Source: Phytoseiulus persimilis (lineage: Eukaryota; Arthropoda; Arachnida; Mesostigmata; Phytoseiidae). Taken from it: 64,000 bases of DNA. Every line of letters starts with the position of its first letter. The stretch's first letter is position 1. Where the stretch lies: NCBI GenBank assembly GCA_037576195.1, contig CM075103.1, forward strand, positions 37,585,250-37,649,249. Reading direction: 5' to 3'. The position numbers and the translations under genes were made by a program. The notes below the pieces were generated by a model, which had not been told where the DNA came from, ran no database searches, and was given only the letters and a program-made list of their open reading frames with translations. This document shows, piece after piece, positions 43,724-55,514 of this stretch.

Positions 43724-45198
43724 CATGTTGAAAGGGAGACTTTGTTGATCTATGAATAATTCAGGAGTTGAACGGAGTCTCCTACATGTGGCAACTCGTC
43801 TCCAAACAAACCGTTTTTTGAATGCTCAAGGGATCCAAAAAAAGAAGGAATCGAGTGTCTCAAGTTTGCACTCGATAACTTTTTGACCCCGATCCTGTTC
43901 CAATGCTACCGGAATAAAACTCTCCCGCCAGAAAGCTGCTGGATTTAGAGCCACCTGAGAGACTCCCCTTCAGGCTCCAGAGAATTATTTGAACATCCAG
44001 TGGACATGAAAATTTGAGGCGCTGGTTTCACATTTCGCAAATTTCTATTTGCTGACAGGTGGATCCCACCCAATCAGGCTCCAGCAATGCATGTATTCGG
44101 ATGTGAACCTGAATCAGAGGAGGTGGAACTCGGCCATTTAGACTTTGGGGGAAACGCATTCCCGGCGCATCGGTAAGCGGATGTTGCATTGGTCCCCGAA
44201 AGTCTTCGTCCTTCATTGGAGTCGCGGCGCCCATGATCCGATTTCTCTCCCGCGATTATGTAGCGAGACTTGACAGTGCTTTGGAGCATAGCTTGCACGT
44301 TCCAGTCCGCTCGTCGAAACCAAACTCTATGTGAGGCCGGCCACTTTATTCATCGACAAATCCTCTACCCGCGGCCTCTGTTCACACCTTCACCTCTGTC
44401 TTCAGTGTCGCCTGAGACCTGGGAATAGAACTTCGGGGAGGTGGAGTGATCGGTCTCTCATCCTCCATATCGAGCAGGATCCTCAAAACTGTGGCGACGC
44501 ATAATTTTTCGGAGGGAATCCAACCGACAATGAGTAATGTGAGTAATGTTGTTGAAAAACGATCGCGAGGGCTGGAAGCGTCACATTTCGAGGATCGGAC
44601 CAGCGAGTACCTCCTGCGAGGTCATCTGATATGAACCTCTTCGAATGGGGCTTTTGATTCGCTGTCACGACTGTCGATGTCAACGATCAGGAGTGAGATT
44701 CGAAGGAGAACAGACTGGCGAAAAAGTTCCAAGCATTCAAAAATTAGCGACTTGCGCGAAAGCTGGTCATTGAGACATCATCCTCATGCTCGACTCTCCT
44801 GATTCCCGCTTCCCTCGGTCGTGCTCGAAGCAGCTGTTGACATTCCTTCGAAGCGACAGTCTTCTGGTCACTCGGAGTTGCACCGATTCACGTGACATCT
44901 TGAATGAAGTCTCGAAATGGCGGAGAAGTGGATTCCGGGGAGCCCGTGGATTGATTTCACCAACACTTCACCTCTCGACCGTTGAACTCCTCTCGGGATC
45001 TGACAGAGTCGAAGTAGAACCCCAGTTCCCCCGATCGGAGTGAGATGACTGAAAGCACTCTTCAGTGCATGTGAGTCCAGTCTGGAATGAGATTTCCAGC
45101 CGAGTTGGGAACGCGCTCTGGTGGCGACTTGTGGAGTCCAACCCTCCGGACTCCGGCTAAGCACTCAAAAGCTCTATTCAGGGCCCGATCGACCTCGT
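43724..45198. other. no supported gene
   Basis: Frames of 60-98 codons occur on both strands without borders. Confidence 0.35.
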
Positions 45199-45528
45199 TC
45201 ACTGCATCGGAGCATCTGGCGAGAATTCGGGAATGTCGCCGTCGCAGTGTTGTCCTCTCCGAGTCGTTGCTCTCACAATGGCGTTGTTGACAGACAATTC
45301 ATTCAGGGCCTCAGATCCCTGAGGAGCTCTGAGGCAATCATTCGAATAGACTCGTTCCGAATCTCTCCAGAAAAGACTCGCAACGAGGAGTGACAGGCTG
45401 AGTATAGACAATAGAAGTGAGGGACCACTCGGCTGTTTCCCGTTCAAGAGTTTGCGGGCCCAAGCGATTTCGCCGTTGAGAGGAATCCAGTCGATGGATT
45501 GTGGAGAACGAATAATCCGAAGATTCAT
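45199..45528 (-). CDS. 109-aa ORF with one hydrophobic segment
   Basis: An ATG-to-stop frame of 109 codons. Residues about 38-52 (SLLLSILSLSLLVAS) form a hydrophobic stretch long enough for a short membrane span, with charged sequence on both sides, so a single-pass protein is possible. No family is recognised. A plus-strand frame overlaps. Confidence 0.3.
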   Translation of the reverse strand: MNLRIIRSPQSIDWIPLNGEIAWARKLLNGKQPSGPSLLLSILSLSLLVASLFWRDSERVYSNDCLRAPQGSEALNELSVNNAIVRATTRRGQHCDGDIPEFSPDAPMQ

Positions 45529-47072
45529 GGAGCTGGTGAAGCGGAAACAACGGAGCTTCTTCCAGCTGTACTAATTCCTCAATCTGACAGATTCGGCATC
45601 GTGGAACACGGCCTAACCTCTGGTGGGTTTCATGCTAAATCAGCAGGAGAGACCGGGACACGCAGGCATTAGCCTCGGCGAACGCGCGTTGGAACGGAGG
45701 GAAGAGGTCTGCGCACGGTTTCATATCCCTTTCGACGCCTTGAATCTGTCGATCGCGAATCCTATCTGTTCACGGGGGGCTTCGTTCTCCGATCCCGATT
45801 TTTTCTTCAAGCTCATTCGCGTACGTTTCTAAGAAAAACCTCTGACTTCTGTGATCAATGAGGAAAGAGGTGCTTCGCTTCTCTCGAAACAGTCTTCTGG
45901 TTCCAGGCACATCAGCAATTCCAATCGAGGACTCCCTCCCAAGCATGTGGGTACCATTCGAAACGGGGTACACTGAAAGCTCGAGAACGTTCAAGACCTT
46001 CGAGATAGAAGTGAAGAAGAATCACTCGTATCCACCCATGTCGTGGGATCGCAAGGAGTGTCCAAAATATTCCAGCCTGAAGCACGAAACTCCAGCTCCG
46101 ACATCAGACGGCTCTCGAGAGGGTCCGAGACGTCTACCTGAGGAAGATCAGATTTCGTGCACGTTTCACACGCGTGCTTCCAATCCCCCAGCATTCGGCT
46201 GCGCTCCGCGATCAAGGGGGCTCTATTCCAATGAATTCCATGGCGGTGCCGTAGCCGAGCTGTCTGTTTTTTCCCAACGCGAACCCCGATCCTCATGCTT
46301 TTAATCCCACAATGATTGAACTCCCGGGCCCGTGACATACCACACGTCGACCATGCCCGGGCACCGAGGGTACTCTCTTGGTGACAACCGTTCCGAGTTC
46401 GAAATCTTTCGCTCAAGTTTATCTTGGACACAGCTGCCTCGACCAGAACACATTTCGAGAAAATTCTGTTCTTCTAGAAGTCGGTACAACATTGTCCCGA
46501 CAGCAAGTATTCCTCTGTCCTTCTCCTCGTCTCAAACTGCAGTGAGAGCAGCGGAAAGCGCTCCGAAATGTGTGCCAGTTTATCAGCGTTAAGAGCCAAC
46601 GGAGAAAGGAAAAGGACGAGCTCCAAAGCGGGCGCAGTCGCTACAACTTGAGCGAAAGCTTTCCTCATCTTTCGTCAGAGGATTGACTTCAAAGACTGGA
46701 GGGTTTTGCCAGCGTAGTTTCTGAACGGATAGTGGAAGAGAGGGTAATGTGCGGAGAACAATGGTGGAGCACGACCAGACTCTCGAAAAGCAGCAGCAAG
46801 TGGAAAACGAGGGAGAATCCGAGGGTTTCTATGGTTGGGATTTGATACGACTCGACGTCAGGGAGGCTTGAGTAGGTCATGATTGATGGAAGTTCAAGTC
46901 TTACACTTCCCGATCTCCATTCTCGAAGAATGGGGTTCGTCGTGGGAGGTACTGGAAAACATCGCGACAATCTCGAGAGAGTGGCTCGGATCTCGGGAGA
47001 GAATGATACCGAGCGGAGAATCGGAAGGCTGGGGTCATGTGGAGAGGCCTGTACGCGCACTAGCTCACCCAC
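45529..47072. other. no firmly supported gene
   Basis: Minus-strand frames continue here: one of 128 codons (46689-47072) directly follows the stop of the 47.1-48.6 kb gene in the same frame and includes a hydrophobic Leu-rich segment, so it may be a further exon. Another minus-strand frame (45991-46431) has a CETC motif. Borders are unclear. Confidence 0.35.
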
Positions 47073-47075
47073 TTA

Positions 47076-47401
47076 AGATTTCATTTGGCTTCTCTGTGCG
47101 TCTCGAAACCGTCTGAGAGTGACCCCGTTTGTGAAACGGACCAGAGACAGCACCCACGGAAACTTGGCTTTTAGCCACTGAAAAGCCCTCGTCAAGGGAG
47201 AACGTCTTGGAATCGGCCGCGGAGATCGTTCCGAGGATTCAAGCCGGACCGTCCGACGAGAGAAATATGAGATAAATACGGACAGGCGTCCAGAAGGGTC
47301 GTCGACCTCCTGGACGGTCTCGGGAGCATCGAATTCGGAACGGCTTGGATGGCGGAGGGTCCCTGGTTTGTAACGACTGAGGAAATAGAGCATCGTAGGT
47401 C
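47076..47401 (-). CDS. probable downstream exon of the 47-48.6 kb gene
   Basis: An acceptor CTCCCGGAAACAG| is followed by a frame that continues in phase from the exon at 47667-47935 (phase 1). It can also be reached through a possible 45-nt exon at 47498-47542, likewise phase 1 at both ends. About 108 codons lead to TAA. The sequence includes YFLSRYKPGTLRHPSRSEFD near the start and a basic middle. No domain is recognised. It may splice out before the stop. Confidence 0.45.
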
Positions 47402-47666
47402 CTGTTTCCGGGAGCGGCGGAAGCGTTTGACTCGTCCAGTGGAAAGTATGTGCTTGAGGTGAGTATCACTCTTCGGATTCCACCGAAGTATGCATACCCA
47501 TGCGAAGAACTCCTTGAACAAACGAGACACGCGGAAAGTTAACTCAAGGAAGGGACGCGCGCTGCGCAAGAGCACGTCGCCGCAACATCGCGTGTGTCCC
47601 ACATCGATTCACGTCGACGACTTGTGTTGTTTCCCCGAGGAACATTGACGGAGCTTGCTCACTTAC

Positions 47667-47935
47667 GCAGAAACGACGTGCCGGGACCGTAGACCCAAGG
47701 AGGTCCCGAAACATTCCGGAGAAGTTCCACTTCCACTCCGGATGCTCTCCCATCAGAGAGATTTATGTTGTCTAGCGCAACTCCAGAGTTCTGCGCCTCA
47801 TCAGGCCCCACTGGAAACCTGTTCGGAAACCGGCGGTTTGTGGTTTCGGAACTCATCGATTCTTTACCGTAGTTTGGGAGGCTCATCGGCGCTGTACTCC
47901 AAAGAAAAGCGTAGGTCAAGGACTCATCAGTGGAG
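47667..47935 (-). CDS. internal exon of an unrecognised gene
   Basis: The 5' border is the acceptor ATATGGTAG| of a 51-nt intron (47936-47986) and the 3' border is TTTCTGC|GTAAGTGAGC, a textbook donor. Ninety codons are open: first part YAFLWSTAPMSLPNYGKE, later SDGRASGVEVELLRNVSG and PPWVYGPGTSF. The mix of Gly, Pro, aromatic and charged residues suggests a folded extracellular or enzyme-like region, but no family is recognised. Phase 2 in and phase 1 out fit both neighbours. Confidence 0.55.
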
Positions 47936-47986
47936 CTACCATATGACCGGTGATTTTCGCGAAAAACTGACATTTGTCCGACTCAC

Positions 47987-48113
47987 ATCTTGTCCGACAG
48001 CGGACATTCCGATTTCGGACTCTTCCCGGATGAATCCAACATGCGAGAGTATCGAGTGGGAACCACCACTGAGCATTCGTCGGAAGAGCTACGTTCGTGA
48101 CAATCTATGTCTC
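47987..48113 (-). CDS. internal exon of an unrecognised gene
   Basis: The acceptor is excellent: a TACTAAG branch-point-like sequence, then CTTTTTCTGACAG|. The donor is AAGAT|GTGAGTCGG. The exon is 127 nt, phase 1 in and phase 2 out. The peptide is hydrophilic and Ser/Cys-containing (DIDCHERSSSDECS). Removing the next 51 bases joins it in frame to the following exon and removes an in-frame TGA, which supports splicing. Confidence 0.55.
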
Positions 48114-48398
48114 CTGTCAGAAAAAGCTTAGTAACCCGGGTCCGGTTTAGCCGTTTGTTCACAACCGTTCCTGGCCCTCGACCGTTCGTTGCCGCAAACG
48201 GGCAACGAATGAAACAACGAGGAATGGACGGAGTCGCTCGCTTCACGCATTCGTCGGGGGAAATCGTTGTCAACAGACCCGAAACAGTTTCATGTGCATG
48301 GAGGAGGTTCTCTCCTGTTTCTGCATTGGGGAGGATGGGGTATTCGAACACTCCGGAGTCGCTCTCTGACATTGTCCGCAGTTGATCCTAATCGGTAC

Positions 48399-48618
48399 TC
48401 GTGCCCATGATTCCTTCGAGCCATTGTGCGAGTTGAGCTTTGAGAGTTCTCTGAATCGAGCTTGGGATCCCGAGTCGGGTCTCCGTGGAGATCGCCCGGC
48501 ACGCTGGTTGGGTAATTGCTTCGGGAAGTTCTGTAAATTGCGCAATCGGATCCAGCTGGACTGCCAGGTCATCGACTGAGCGTTTCATTGACGGGTTGCC
48601 CGCAGCTTTAGCTTGAAT
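48399..48618 (-). CDS. probable upstream exon of the 47-48.6 kb gene
   Basis: An open frame after an acceptor-like CCGTCTCGAAG| encodes a globular-looking peptide (SVDDLAVQLDPIAQF, then an amphipathic LKAQLAQWLEGIM helix). Its donor is weak (CGA|GTACCG) but is in the right phase (1) for the exon at 48113 and lies just before an in-frame TAG. Alternatively the frame continues past the TAG from a new ATG at 48372 in good context. Confidence 0.42.
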
Positions 48619-49792
48619 CTTCGAGACGGACAATTTGATTCACTTAAAACTCTTATGATAGTGGAAGCGGTGCTCAGAAATGTACCCTAGCGTGTGATCC
48701 CCGGTTAGGGTGGTTTCATATCGAATGGGCCGCCAGAGGGCCTATTCCCCTTGATTCCGAACTTTCGATGTTGTGGGACTCAATAATTATTTTTGCCAGT
48801 GGACAGGGGGCGGGGAACGGTTTTCCGGCTGTTGAAAAACCGCTCTAAACTCATCCCCTTTCAATCCCGGAATCATCTTGCGATCTGTTGCTCGTCACCG
48901 ATAAGAATCATCGAACTTTTCGATCGGGAAATTCATACAAACCACTCGATTTTCTGAGCCTGAAAACCGGACTTTTCCTTGGTTGCTCAAGAAAACTGGC
49001 CGAACGGACGGAAAAAAATATGTCCGGTCACATGGGGGCTCTTTTCCTCAGTCATCCGCTGGTCCAGATGCGAAACGGTCCACAAGAGAGCGCAGTGGAG
49101 TATTTCACGGAACCGTGATGCTCTTGAACGCACCCAGAGGTTACCGGCTGAGTTCACTCTCTCATTCATACCAGGCCCGGTCAGAAATCACTAGTGTCTT
49201 GGCAGCCTGTGCGATTGGCTCCATCTCGATGCTCGACAGCGTCACCGTCCGAGACAGGCTTCCCTGATACCTCCTGCCGAGCTCGAGCGTTGTGAGGTCC
49301 ATCCTCCTTCTTGCTTCTGTGCCCCATCAGCTCCGAATGGAGTCCGACCCTAACGTTGGTTCTTTGAGGAGGTGCCTAGGGTGAGAGGTATTGTCAGATG
49401 CATGAAGGTTGGAGTTTTGCACAAGCCGCCGTGGAAGTCCTTCCTGTTCTGACTCCTTGCATGACACTGGTTTCTATGGGACGGTGGCCTAGTATTCATG
49501 TTGCGTGTCGAAACCCGGGATCTGGATGTAGGAAACGAACGAGGACGGAGTGGTTACATGAATGATTCCGCAAAGAGACCCTTTTCGAACGCGCACCTCG
49601 CATTCACGAACGTGTGCGCTAGCAAGAATGTCATACTGAACGCACCGAAAACTCCTCCGGGATGGTTTCTATGATACGTTCCGCGGATACCAGCTCTGCG
49701 TCACCTGTGTGAGATAGGTTGATCATCTCGATTAGGCACGTCCACCACTTGGAAACGAAACTCTCTTCGTAATGCTGCGCTCCTCAGCTCAC
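48619..49792. other. no firmly supported gene
   Basis: A plus-strand frame near 49100-49267 looks protein-like but has no borders. Nothing else. Confidence 0.35.
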
Positions 49793-49913
49793 CTAACACT
49801 CCCACCGATCGAGAGGCAGAAACCGTTCGTGTGGAGGGGCAGATAACCGCTGCAGCTTCGAGGACTGTTAGCCACCGCATACCAGCCAGTGAAGAGCGCC
49901 GGCGAACAGCCAT
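49793..49913 (-). CDS. candidate first exon, 40 aa, unknown product
   Basis: The ATG at 49913 opens 40 codons plus one base ending at GTGTTAG|GTGAGC, a strong donor in phase 1. The N-terminus is basic (MAVRRRSS), followed by a moderately hydrophobic stretch (MRWLTVLEAAAVICP) that could be a signal anchor or mitochondrial targeting region. No family is recognised. The frame is also open upstream of the ATG. Confidence 0.4.
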
Positions 49914-51166
49914 AGAGAACAGCCTGAATCCGCGGACACAAGAAAGCTGCTTCACAGAGTTCGAGCCTCCAAAAGCGCGGAAACTATGTCAAGGGAGGAA
50001 AGGTAATTTTTGCTCATGCAATCATCTCGATCGAGCTCCCAACCGACGGGATGAGGCGAACCATTGGGAAGCATTCTCCTCCATACAACGAAGATTCGAG
50101 TTGGGATATCGATCCTAACAAGAGTGCCTCAGGCCACACTCCTGGGTACGTGTCGGAAACAGTCACGACGGCGTTAGTTTCATGCCGATACCCAACGCAA
50201 CGGCAGGCCGCCTAAGCTCATCTTGCGAACTGTGCGATAACGTCAAGAGGATGAAAGTGCTGATCTAACTCCGTCTGGTTTGTGGAACAAGAGAATCCGC
50301 CGTCGATCAGTTCGTTCGGCTGTTGTTCGATTTGGCAGCGTTCTCCTCTACCTAACCCATCTATCCGATTCAGCGAATTTGGTCGAATTTTGATGAGCAT
50401 CCCGGGAATTATGACCGGAGTCATGGCAAGGAAAAAGAATTTCACGCATTCAGAACGCACTCGAACGTTAATTCGAAAAACGTGTCGGGACGTTGCCGTA
50501 GTTGAGATTCTGCGCGGCGGGGGCTATTTTCTTCTGTTCCTGTGGCTTGTAGGGAGCTCGTTTGAGCGCCCTCACGGCCGATAGTCACTCTTTGAGGCGG
50601 CCGTTTGGTGCATCCGCGTTCACCTTCCAACTTCCCGTTCCTTGCAGTGTTCCAATCTGCTCGATTAGATGTAATTTCTCGTAAGTACCGTGCAAGGTCA
50701 GTTGCTTCTTTCTAAGCATCCCACATAGGCCATTTGGGATCCACAGCAACGTTCTCGAAGTGCGACTAATCGAGGGCCAACTTCATTTCTTGAGGATCGC
50801 TCATCGTCATACAGAACCTTTTCTTGGTGTATCTGGGGGAGCGCAAAGGCTACACCATGTATGATAAGTGAGTCCGTTATTCGCCGGAAATTGGCTGGAA
50901 AGATTGATTCCATCGAAATCATAGCTCTGCTCGGTGACAGGAGCGCTCTCGGAGTCAGATCGAAGGTGAGCTCGGTACATATAAAATTCCCGAGCGCCAT
51001 CTTTGTGTCCTCGAACATCGTGACCTACACCGGGCTTGATCTTACCACACCGTCGTTCGTGCAGGCAAGGCTGGATAGTTTCTGCTGAGTCGAGATACCC
51101 TTGGCTGAAGGCCTCGTCTTCGCCAGTCGGAGAATCATCTGCTAAAACATCTCTCAGTTGCGTATA
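49914..51166. other. no firmly supported gene
   Basis: Protein-like frames of 75-106 codons exist on both strands at 50220-50580 and 50700-51090, but I could not choose a strand or find paired splice sites. A GTAAGTACC site lies near 50682 on the plus strand. Confidence 0.35.
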
Positions 51167-51807
51167 CAGTTAAACCTTGCTTATATCAATAACCGTGGCC
51201 AGAAACCGTTGATATAGTCGAAGACTGAGTATAATCGGGGTTGATATACTCGAAGCTGACAAAACCTACGTTTCGAGACCCAGCACGCTCCAGACAAAAT
51301 AGGATCTTCGTGGCCGCTTTCTGGATCGAAAGTCTGTCGGATCGTTCAAAGAATATTCTGGAGAACATATCTAGCAGGTGTTCAGGTTATTTGAAAATGA
51401 TTTAGTCTCACAATTCTTCCGGGTGGGCTTCAAGAGGTCTTAGATGGCCTCGAGGAACCCTCAGGAATATGACGTCATGTCGAATTTGAGTCGACAAGAT
51501 CCCGAGGAGTCCCCCAAGTTCTGTATCAAGTCATTCCGCGAGTTCGATCGTTCCTCGAATGAAATTTCGCAAATAGTGCCGTTCCGTGCATTCGCTGTGT
51601 AGCCGGCTTGAACTTTCGTCGAGACCATTCCGAAGCATTATGGGAGCTAACTTCTTCAAGAAGGGCGACTGTCAGCGGGCTAGATCTCATTAAATTCGAG
51701 CTTCAGGCTGATACGATCGAGGTTGATACAGTCTAAAATTTATCAAATCGACGGTTGATACAATGAAAGCTGATATAATAGAGGCGGATACAGTCGAGGT
51801 TCAACTA
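51167..51807. mobile_element. pogo/Tigger-like DNA element, copy 2, both ends present
   Basis: TA, then CAGTTAAACCTTGCTTATATC; the right end is GAGGTTCAACTA then TA. The 12-base ends are inverted repeats with few mismatches, and TA on both sides fits the known target duplication of Tc1/mariner-pogo elements. At 641 bp, with no transposase frame, it is non-autonomous. Subterminal GTTGATA/GCTGATA motifs recur near both ends. It shares most of its length with the copy at 39285-39836 in the same orientation. Confidence 0.75.
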
Positions 51808-51809
51808 TA

Positions 51810-53036
51810 TATTGCGTGGAATATCAGTCCCGAACGCACTGCGTCGGTTCCGAACAAGAGAATTTCGGAGCGCCTGTGAGCGACACTAGACCTGTCCGCG
51901 AGCTTTGTCGTAGGATTTCGTACTTGGTTCGTGCTGGAAGTTCCCAGGATGAGTTCGGGCCTGACTGGAGAGCTCAGAACAAGACGGATTCATTGAAGAA
52001 AAGTTCCCACACAGAGGCTCGTGAACAGTGTCCACTGCTGATCTCGATGTCATTCCATCAGCATCCGCGCATGATGATCATTTTTCAATTCTGAAGAGTA
52101 GATTCGTCCAAAGTGAATAAATAGTGAGTCATGCCATCCGGTTGGCGGCATTCTGAAAGACAGCGAACAGTGTAGCAAAAGAAGCATCGGATGACTCAAG
52201 TTTGGTTCGATATGAAGCGGCAGGAACAATCTCGGGGGAGATCCCAGAGGGAGCTGTGGCTTTACAAGCTAGAGCATTGGTTATCAGGCCATCCATACAT
52301 CCTAATATCCCTTTGAACACTTGCATTGGGAAATAAATGGATGATTGATGTTATAAGTTAACGCATCCTGCGGTGGCCAGGTAGTTGTGGACCTCTCGCA
52401 TCGAATCATCCCTATGTGAGATATCCGAAAGCTGATGATTGAGGATAAATGCCCGAGCTTGAGACCGAGCTGAAGATCTGATTTCAGTGGAATGGTTCTT
52501 GAAGGTTTTCGATTGAGGTTTTCCCTCCGAGTCGTCTGGCACAGTTTTCGCGTAAGACTCTGGCACCATTCGGTCGCTATGAACGATTTCTAGCTTGGAC
52601 AGGATCCATCGATTCGCCGTTCCAGTCCCCAAGAAAAACTAGAGCGGTGCATTAGGGAGAAACTGATGGGATCGATCTCTTATAATCGGCAGTCCACTCG
52701 AACCAAAGTCATCTGGATCCGTTCTCCCGGTCCGATCCGAGCGGGTGGACACGAGAAGCATGAAAGTGAATCCGCTCGCAGAGGAATGTACCCTGAAAAG
52801 TTCTAGCTGTGACTCTTCGGCATGAACGTGCGATATACACACAAATAGTCAACTGCTGTACTCGTAGGCCGCTCTCCTGCGAGAAATCGGTAACACAACG
52901 GTCAAAGACTCTGGGCCCTTATGCTGCTTCAGCTACTCAGACGTACCGACGCGGTCGACAACATCAGACACGTATGAAGTAGAGTACGCTGCGATGTGGG
53001 AGTGCGTTACAGTGCCTCGCTACTGGCGCAACTTCC
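51810..53036. other. no supported gene
   Basis: Frames of 60-93 codons occur on both strands without borders. Confidence 0.4.
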
Positions 53037-53483
53037 ATGAAGGGCCGTGAGAGGACGGCAAGCCATCCAGCGAGAGGAGCGAACGACAAACTGGGTTATT
53101 CTGATGCGATTTGCAGCCCGTCGATGCAATGCTCCCGAGTGGAACACACGGAAATCCTTTTGTCCCAAATCGCTGCCCGAACCCGCTCGGCCCGTCCCTC
53201 CCCCCACCACTCTCCCGTTCTTCCGATTTTGGCTGCGACAGCGACTCTCGTCGACATCTTGGCCGTCGCCGTGCTCGTGGCCAAGCCATCTATTTCTATC
53301 GTACTGACTAACCTTGCTTCCATCTCGTTCTGCATTACTCTTGGTGCGAATACCACGGCGTTCGTGTTTTCGGGCATGTGCCGGGGTCGCAAGCTGGAGG
53401 CTGACCAATACCAAAGAAAGGGCCAGAAGAAGGGTTGCGCGTGTTCAGACTGTTGGGCGCTACACGTGCGAACTCATCTCTAG
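53037..53483 (+). CDS. candidate exon encoding two hydrophobic segments
   Basis: The frame is open for 148 codons. A pyrimidine-rich acceptor (GGCTGCGACAG|) near 53230 suggests the exon begins inside it. After this come two adjoining hydrophobic stretches (LVDILAVAVLVA; then SIVLTNLASISFCITLGANTT), ending in a Cys-Arg-Gly-Arg-Lys positive patch and a CACSDC cluster. This is like the last membrane helix and cytoplasmic tail of a multipass protein such as a receptor. It is not specific enough for a family. The opposite strand is also open. Confidence 0.33.
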   Translation: MKGRERTASHPARGANDKLGYSDAICSPSMQCSRVEHTEILLSQIAARTRSARPSPHHSPVLPILAATATLVDILAVAVLVAKPSISIVLTNLASISFCITLGANTTAFVFSGMCRGRKLEADQYQRKGQKKGCACSDCWALHVRTHL

Positions 53484-55369
53484 GCACCAAATGGTTGACC
53501 GGGCTTTCGCGCGAATCCATGCGGAAGCTGATCTCATTCCGCAAGTTCCTCCTAATCGGCAACACTACCCCATGTCGAATTAAACGTTACACATCGACGT
53601 TGTTTCCCACCGCAAAGTACTAGGGTTTCGCCCAGCGCGCCTCTAATGAGTCGACCAACCTTAACGTACTCACCAAGTTTCGATTTCGCAAGCTCATCTA
53701 GATGTTGGGAACTATTCCGAACACGATCCCCTGTTGCTAGGATCCATGCATCCGGCAAACTCGGCCGGAGCCGAGAGTTCCAAGGCCGAAGGGTTTGTTA
53801 GCTCGTATTTGCATCGAGTACATCGAGGGCGTGCGAATCACATCCTCCGCTGTTCCGTTCAGTTGATCATCTGGAAGATTCGAATCAAACCGCCCTCGAT
53901 GAAACGGCTCTGAGTGCGAAACGGAATCGAGCTGGAAAAAGGGCGATCCTGAGGTCCTCAGACCGAGATTCTAGATCCAGACCCAGAACCCCTGAATGCT
54001 CGTAGGATCAATTCTTGTCCTTCGCTATCACTAGCGAGCAGCTGCGTGAAGTTCTGGATGTCGGGGACTCCTTTCAGAGGGTGACATAGTGCGATTCTTG
54101 ATCCGAGAACTCCGAAACCATTCAGAGGACGGAAAAATGAGATTGGAGTCGTTTCGAGACGAGAGTCGTCTTTGTCAAGCTCCGGCCGGGCCCGATCGAG
54201 TTGAAGGAGTGATAAGTTTCTTCCATCGGAGGATATGTCATTCGACTCTCGAAAAGATGAGCTGCCGGTACATGAAACGTTCTCCAATTTGTTGCTGATC
54301 GTTCGCCTTCGCAAAACGGGTTTTCGAGAAGGGTATTTCGAGAGACACGGGAGACTCATGTCTCGGATCATTTCACGACTTGCGAGTTTCGCTGAGGGAA
54401 TTGGTCGGTGGAACAACAGGAGACGACGGCAGAACAAGGAGGCGGATTGGGGTACAAAAGGACTGAGAGGTAAAATAGAGGCGGGCCGATGAGTTGAAAC
54501 GAGACGACCGGAGGCGGGGAAGTTAGCGGGAGAGACACGGAGAGCATCGAGAGATTCACGGAGGGAGCAAGGATTGAGTTCAGAAGAAAGAACAAGGAAG
54601 ACTTTGCGCGAGGAATAGACAGGAATAGACCAGCGACTGGCTGGCTCACGTGGATGAGCTCGAGCAGGGCCGAATAAGGAGCAAAAAAGGAAGAAAGACC
54701 AAGAAAACAGGTAATAAGGAGAATGTTCCTGATCTGTCAAGCTGATACGGTCGCATCTCAAATTGGCTCCTTATCCGGCCCTAGCAACAGTTGTTCGAGT
54801 GTTTCCCAGCCTAAACCGTGTTTCGACCGATTTCGCGGAAAGTCGCTCCGGGGAAAACACCTTTCATTCACTCGATTGAGCTCAAAGGAAGCTCATCCGA
54901 TGTATAACAAACCGCTCCTCCCGCTCGAAAAGGAATCTCGCGGCAGAGTCCCGTTTGAACTCGCTTGAAAGAGCATTAACCGTAAACGAGGAATCGCTAA
55001 ACAGCCGGCAACGGAGCCGAGCAGTCAGCGGCCGACCCAGGAACCCACTTCCCAGACACCGATTTGCCAGAAACTCAGTTTCTCGACATTCCCGAGGATT
55101 TCTCTCCGAGGTATTTCGGTGAATTTCCATCGCGTTTGGAAGGAGCTTCACGCGAGCAGAGCGCCTGACGATTATGATGCAAAAATCATGAACGGGCAGA
55201 TGCTCCCTCTGCGTAGAGCCATGGTTGAACTGAGGCTGGCGAAGCGAAGTTACCAGCAGAGAGAGCGCGAAGCTTGACAAACGGGAAAACAGTGCTATTA
55301 TGGGCTGAATTCATATTCATCACGGTTCCGGCTCCACGGTTGGACATCGTCAAGGGCGTCTCTTATAAA
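53484..55369. other. no supported gene; long purine-rich strand
   Basis: The plus strand at 54460-54720 is dominated by purines. The 267-codon minus frame across it (53958-54761) has no early ATG and looks compositional. The left end (53484-53620) has short plus frames. Confidence 0.4.
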
Positions 55370-55514
55370 CTTGCAAGTAGAAAATCACAACGCCAAAGTT
55401 CTTACGCAAACCGGAGCCTGGCGTTGTGTTAAGCTGCGACACCCACAGCTCTGGCCTCCGTTCGTTATACTCAAGAGCAGCATCTATGCTCTCCACTCCT
55501 CTTGGAAACTAACG
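55370..55514 (+). CDS. candidate exon, about 48 codons, unknown product
   Basis: An open frame after an acceptor-like ATAAACTTGCAAG| ends at CTAACG|GTAAGC, a strong donor. The peptide mixes Trp, Val, Leu and basic residues (GAWRCVKLRHPQLWPPFVIL). No family is recognised. It may belong with the plus-strand frame at 55986. Confidence 0.38.

Noticed and set aside
53958..54761. 267-codon minus-strand open frame with a hydrophobic N-terminal segment
   Set aside because: No ATG near its start, and it lies on the pyrimidine-rich strand of a purine-skewed segment where stops are rare. Best explained by composition.
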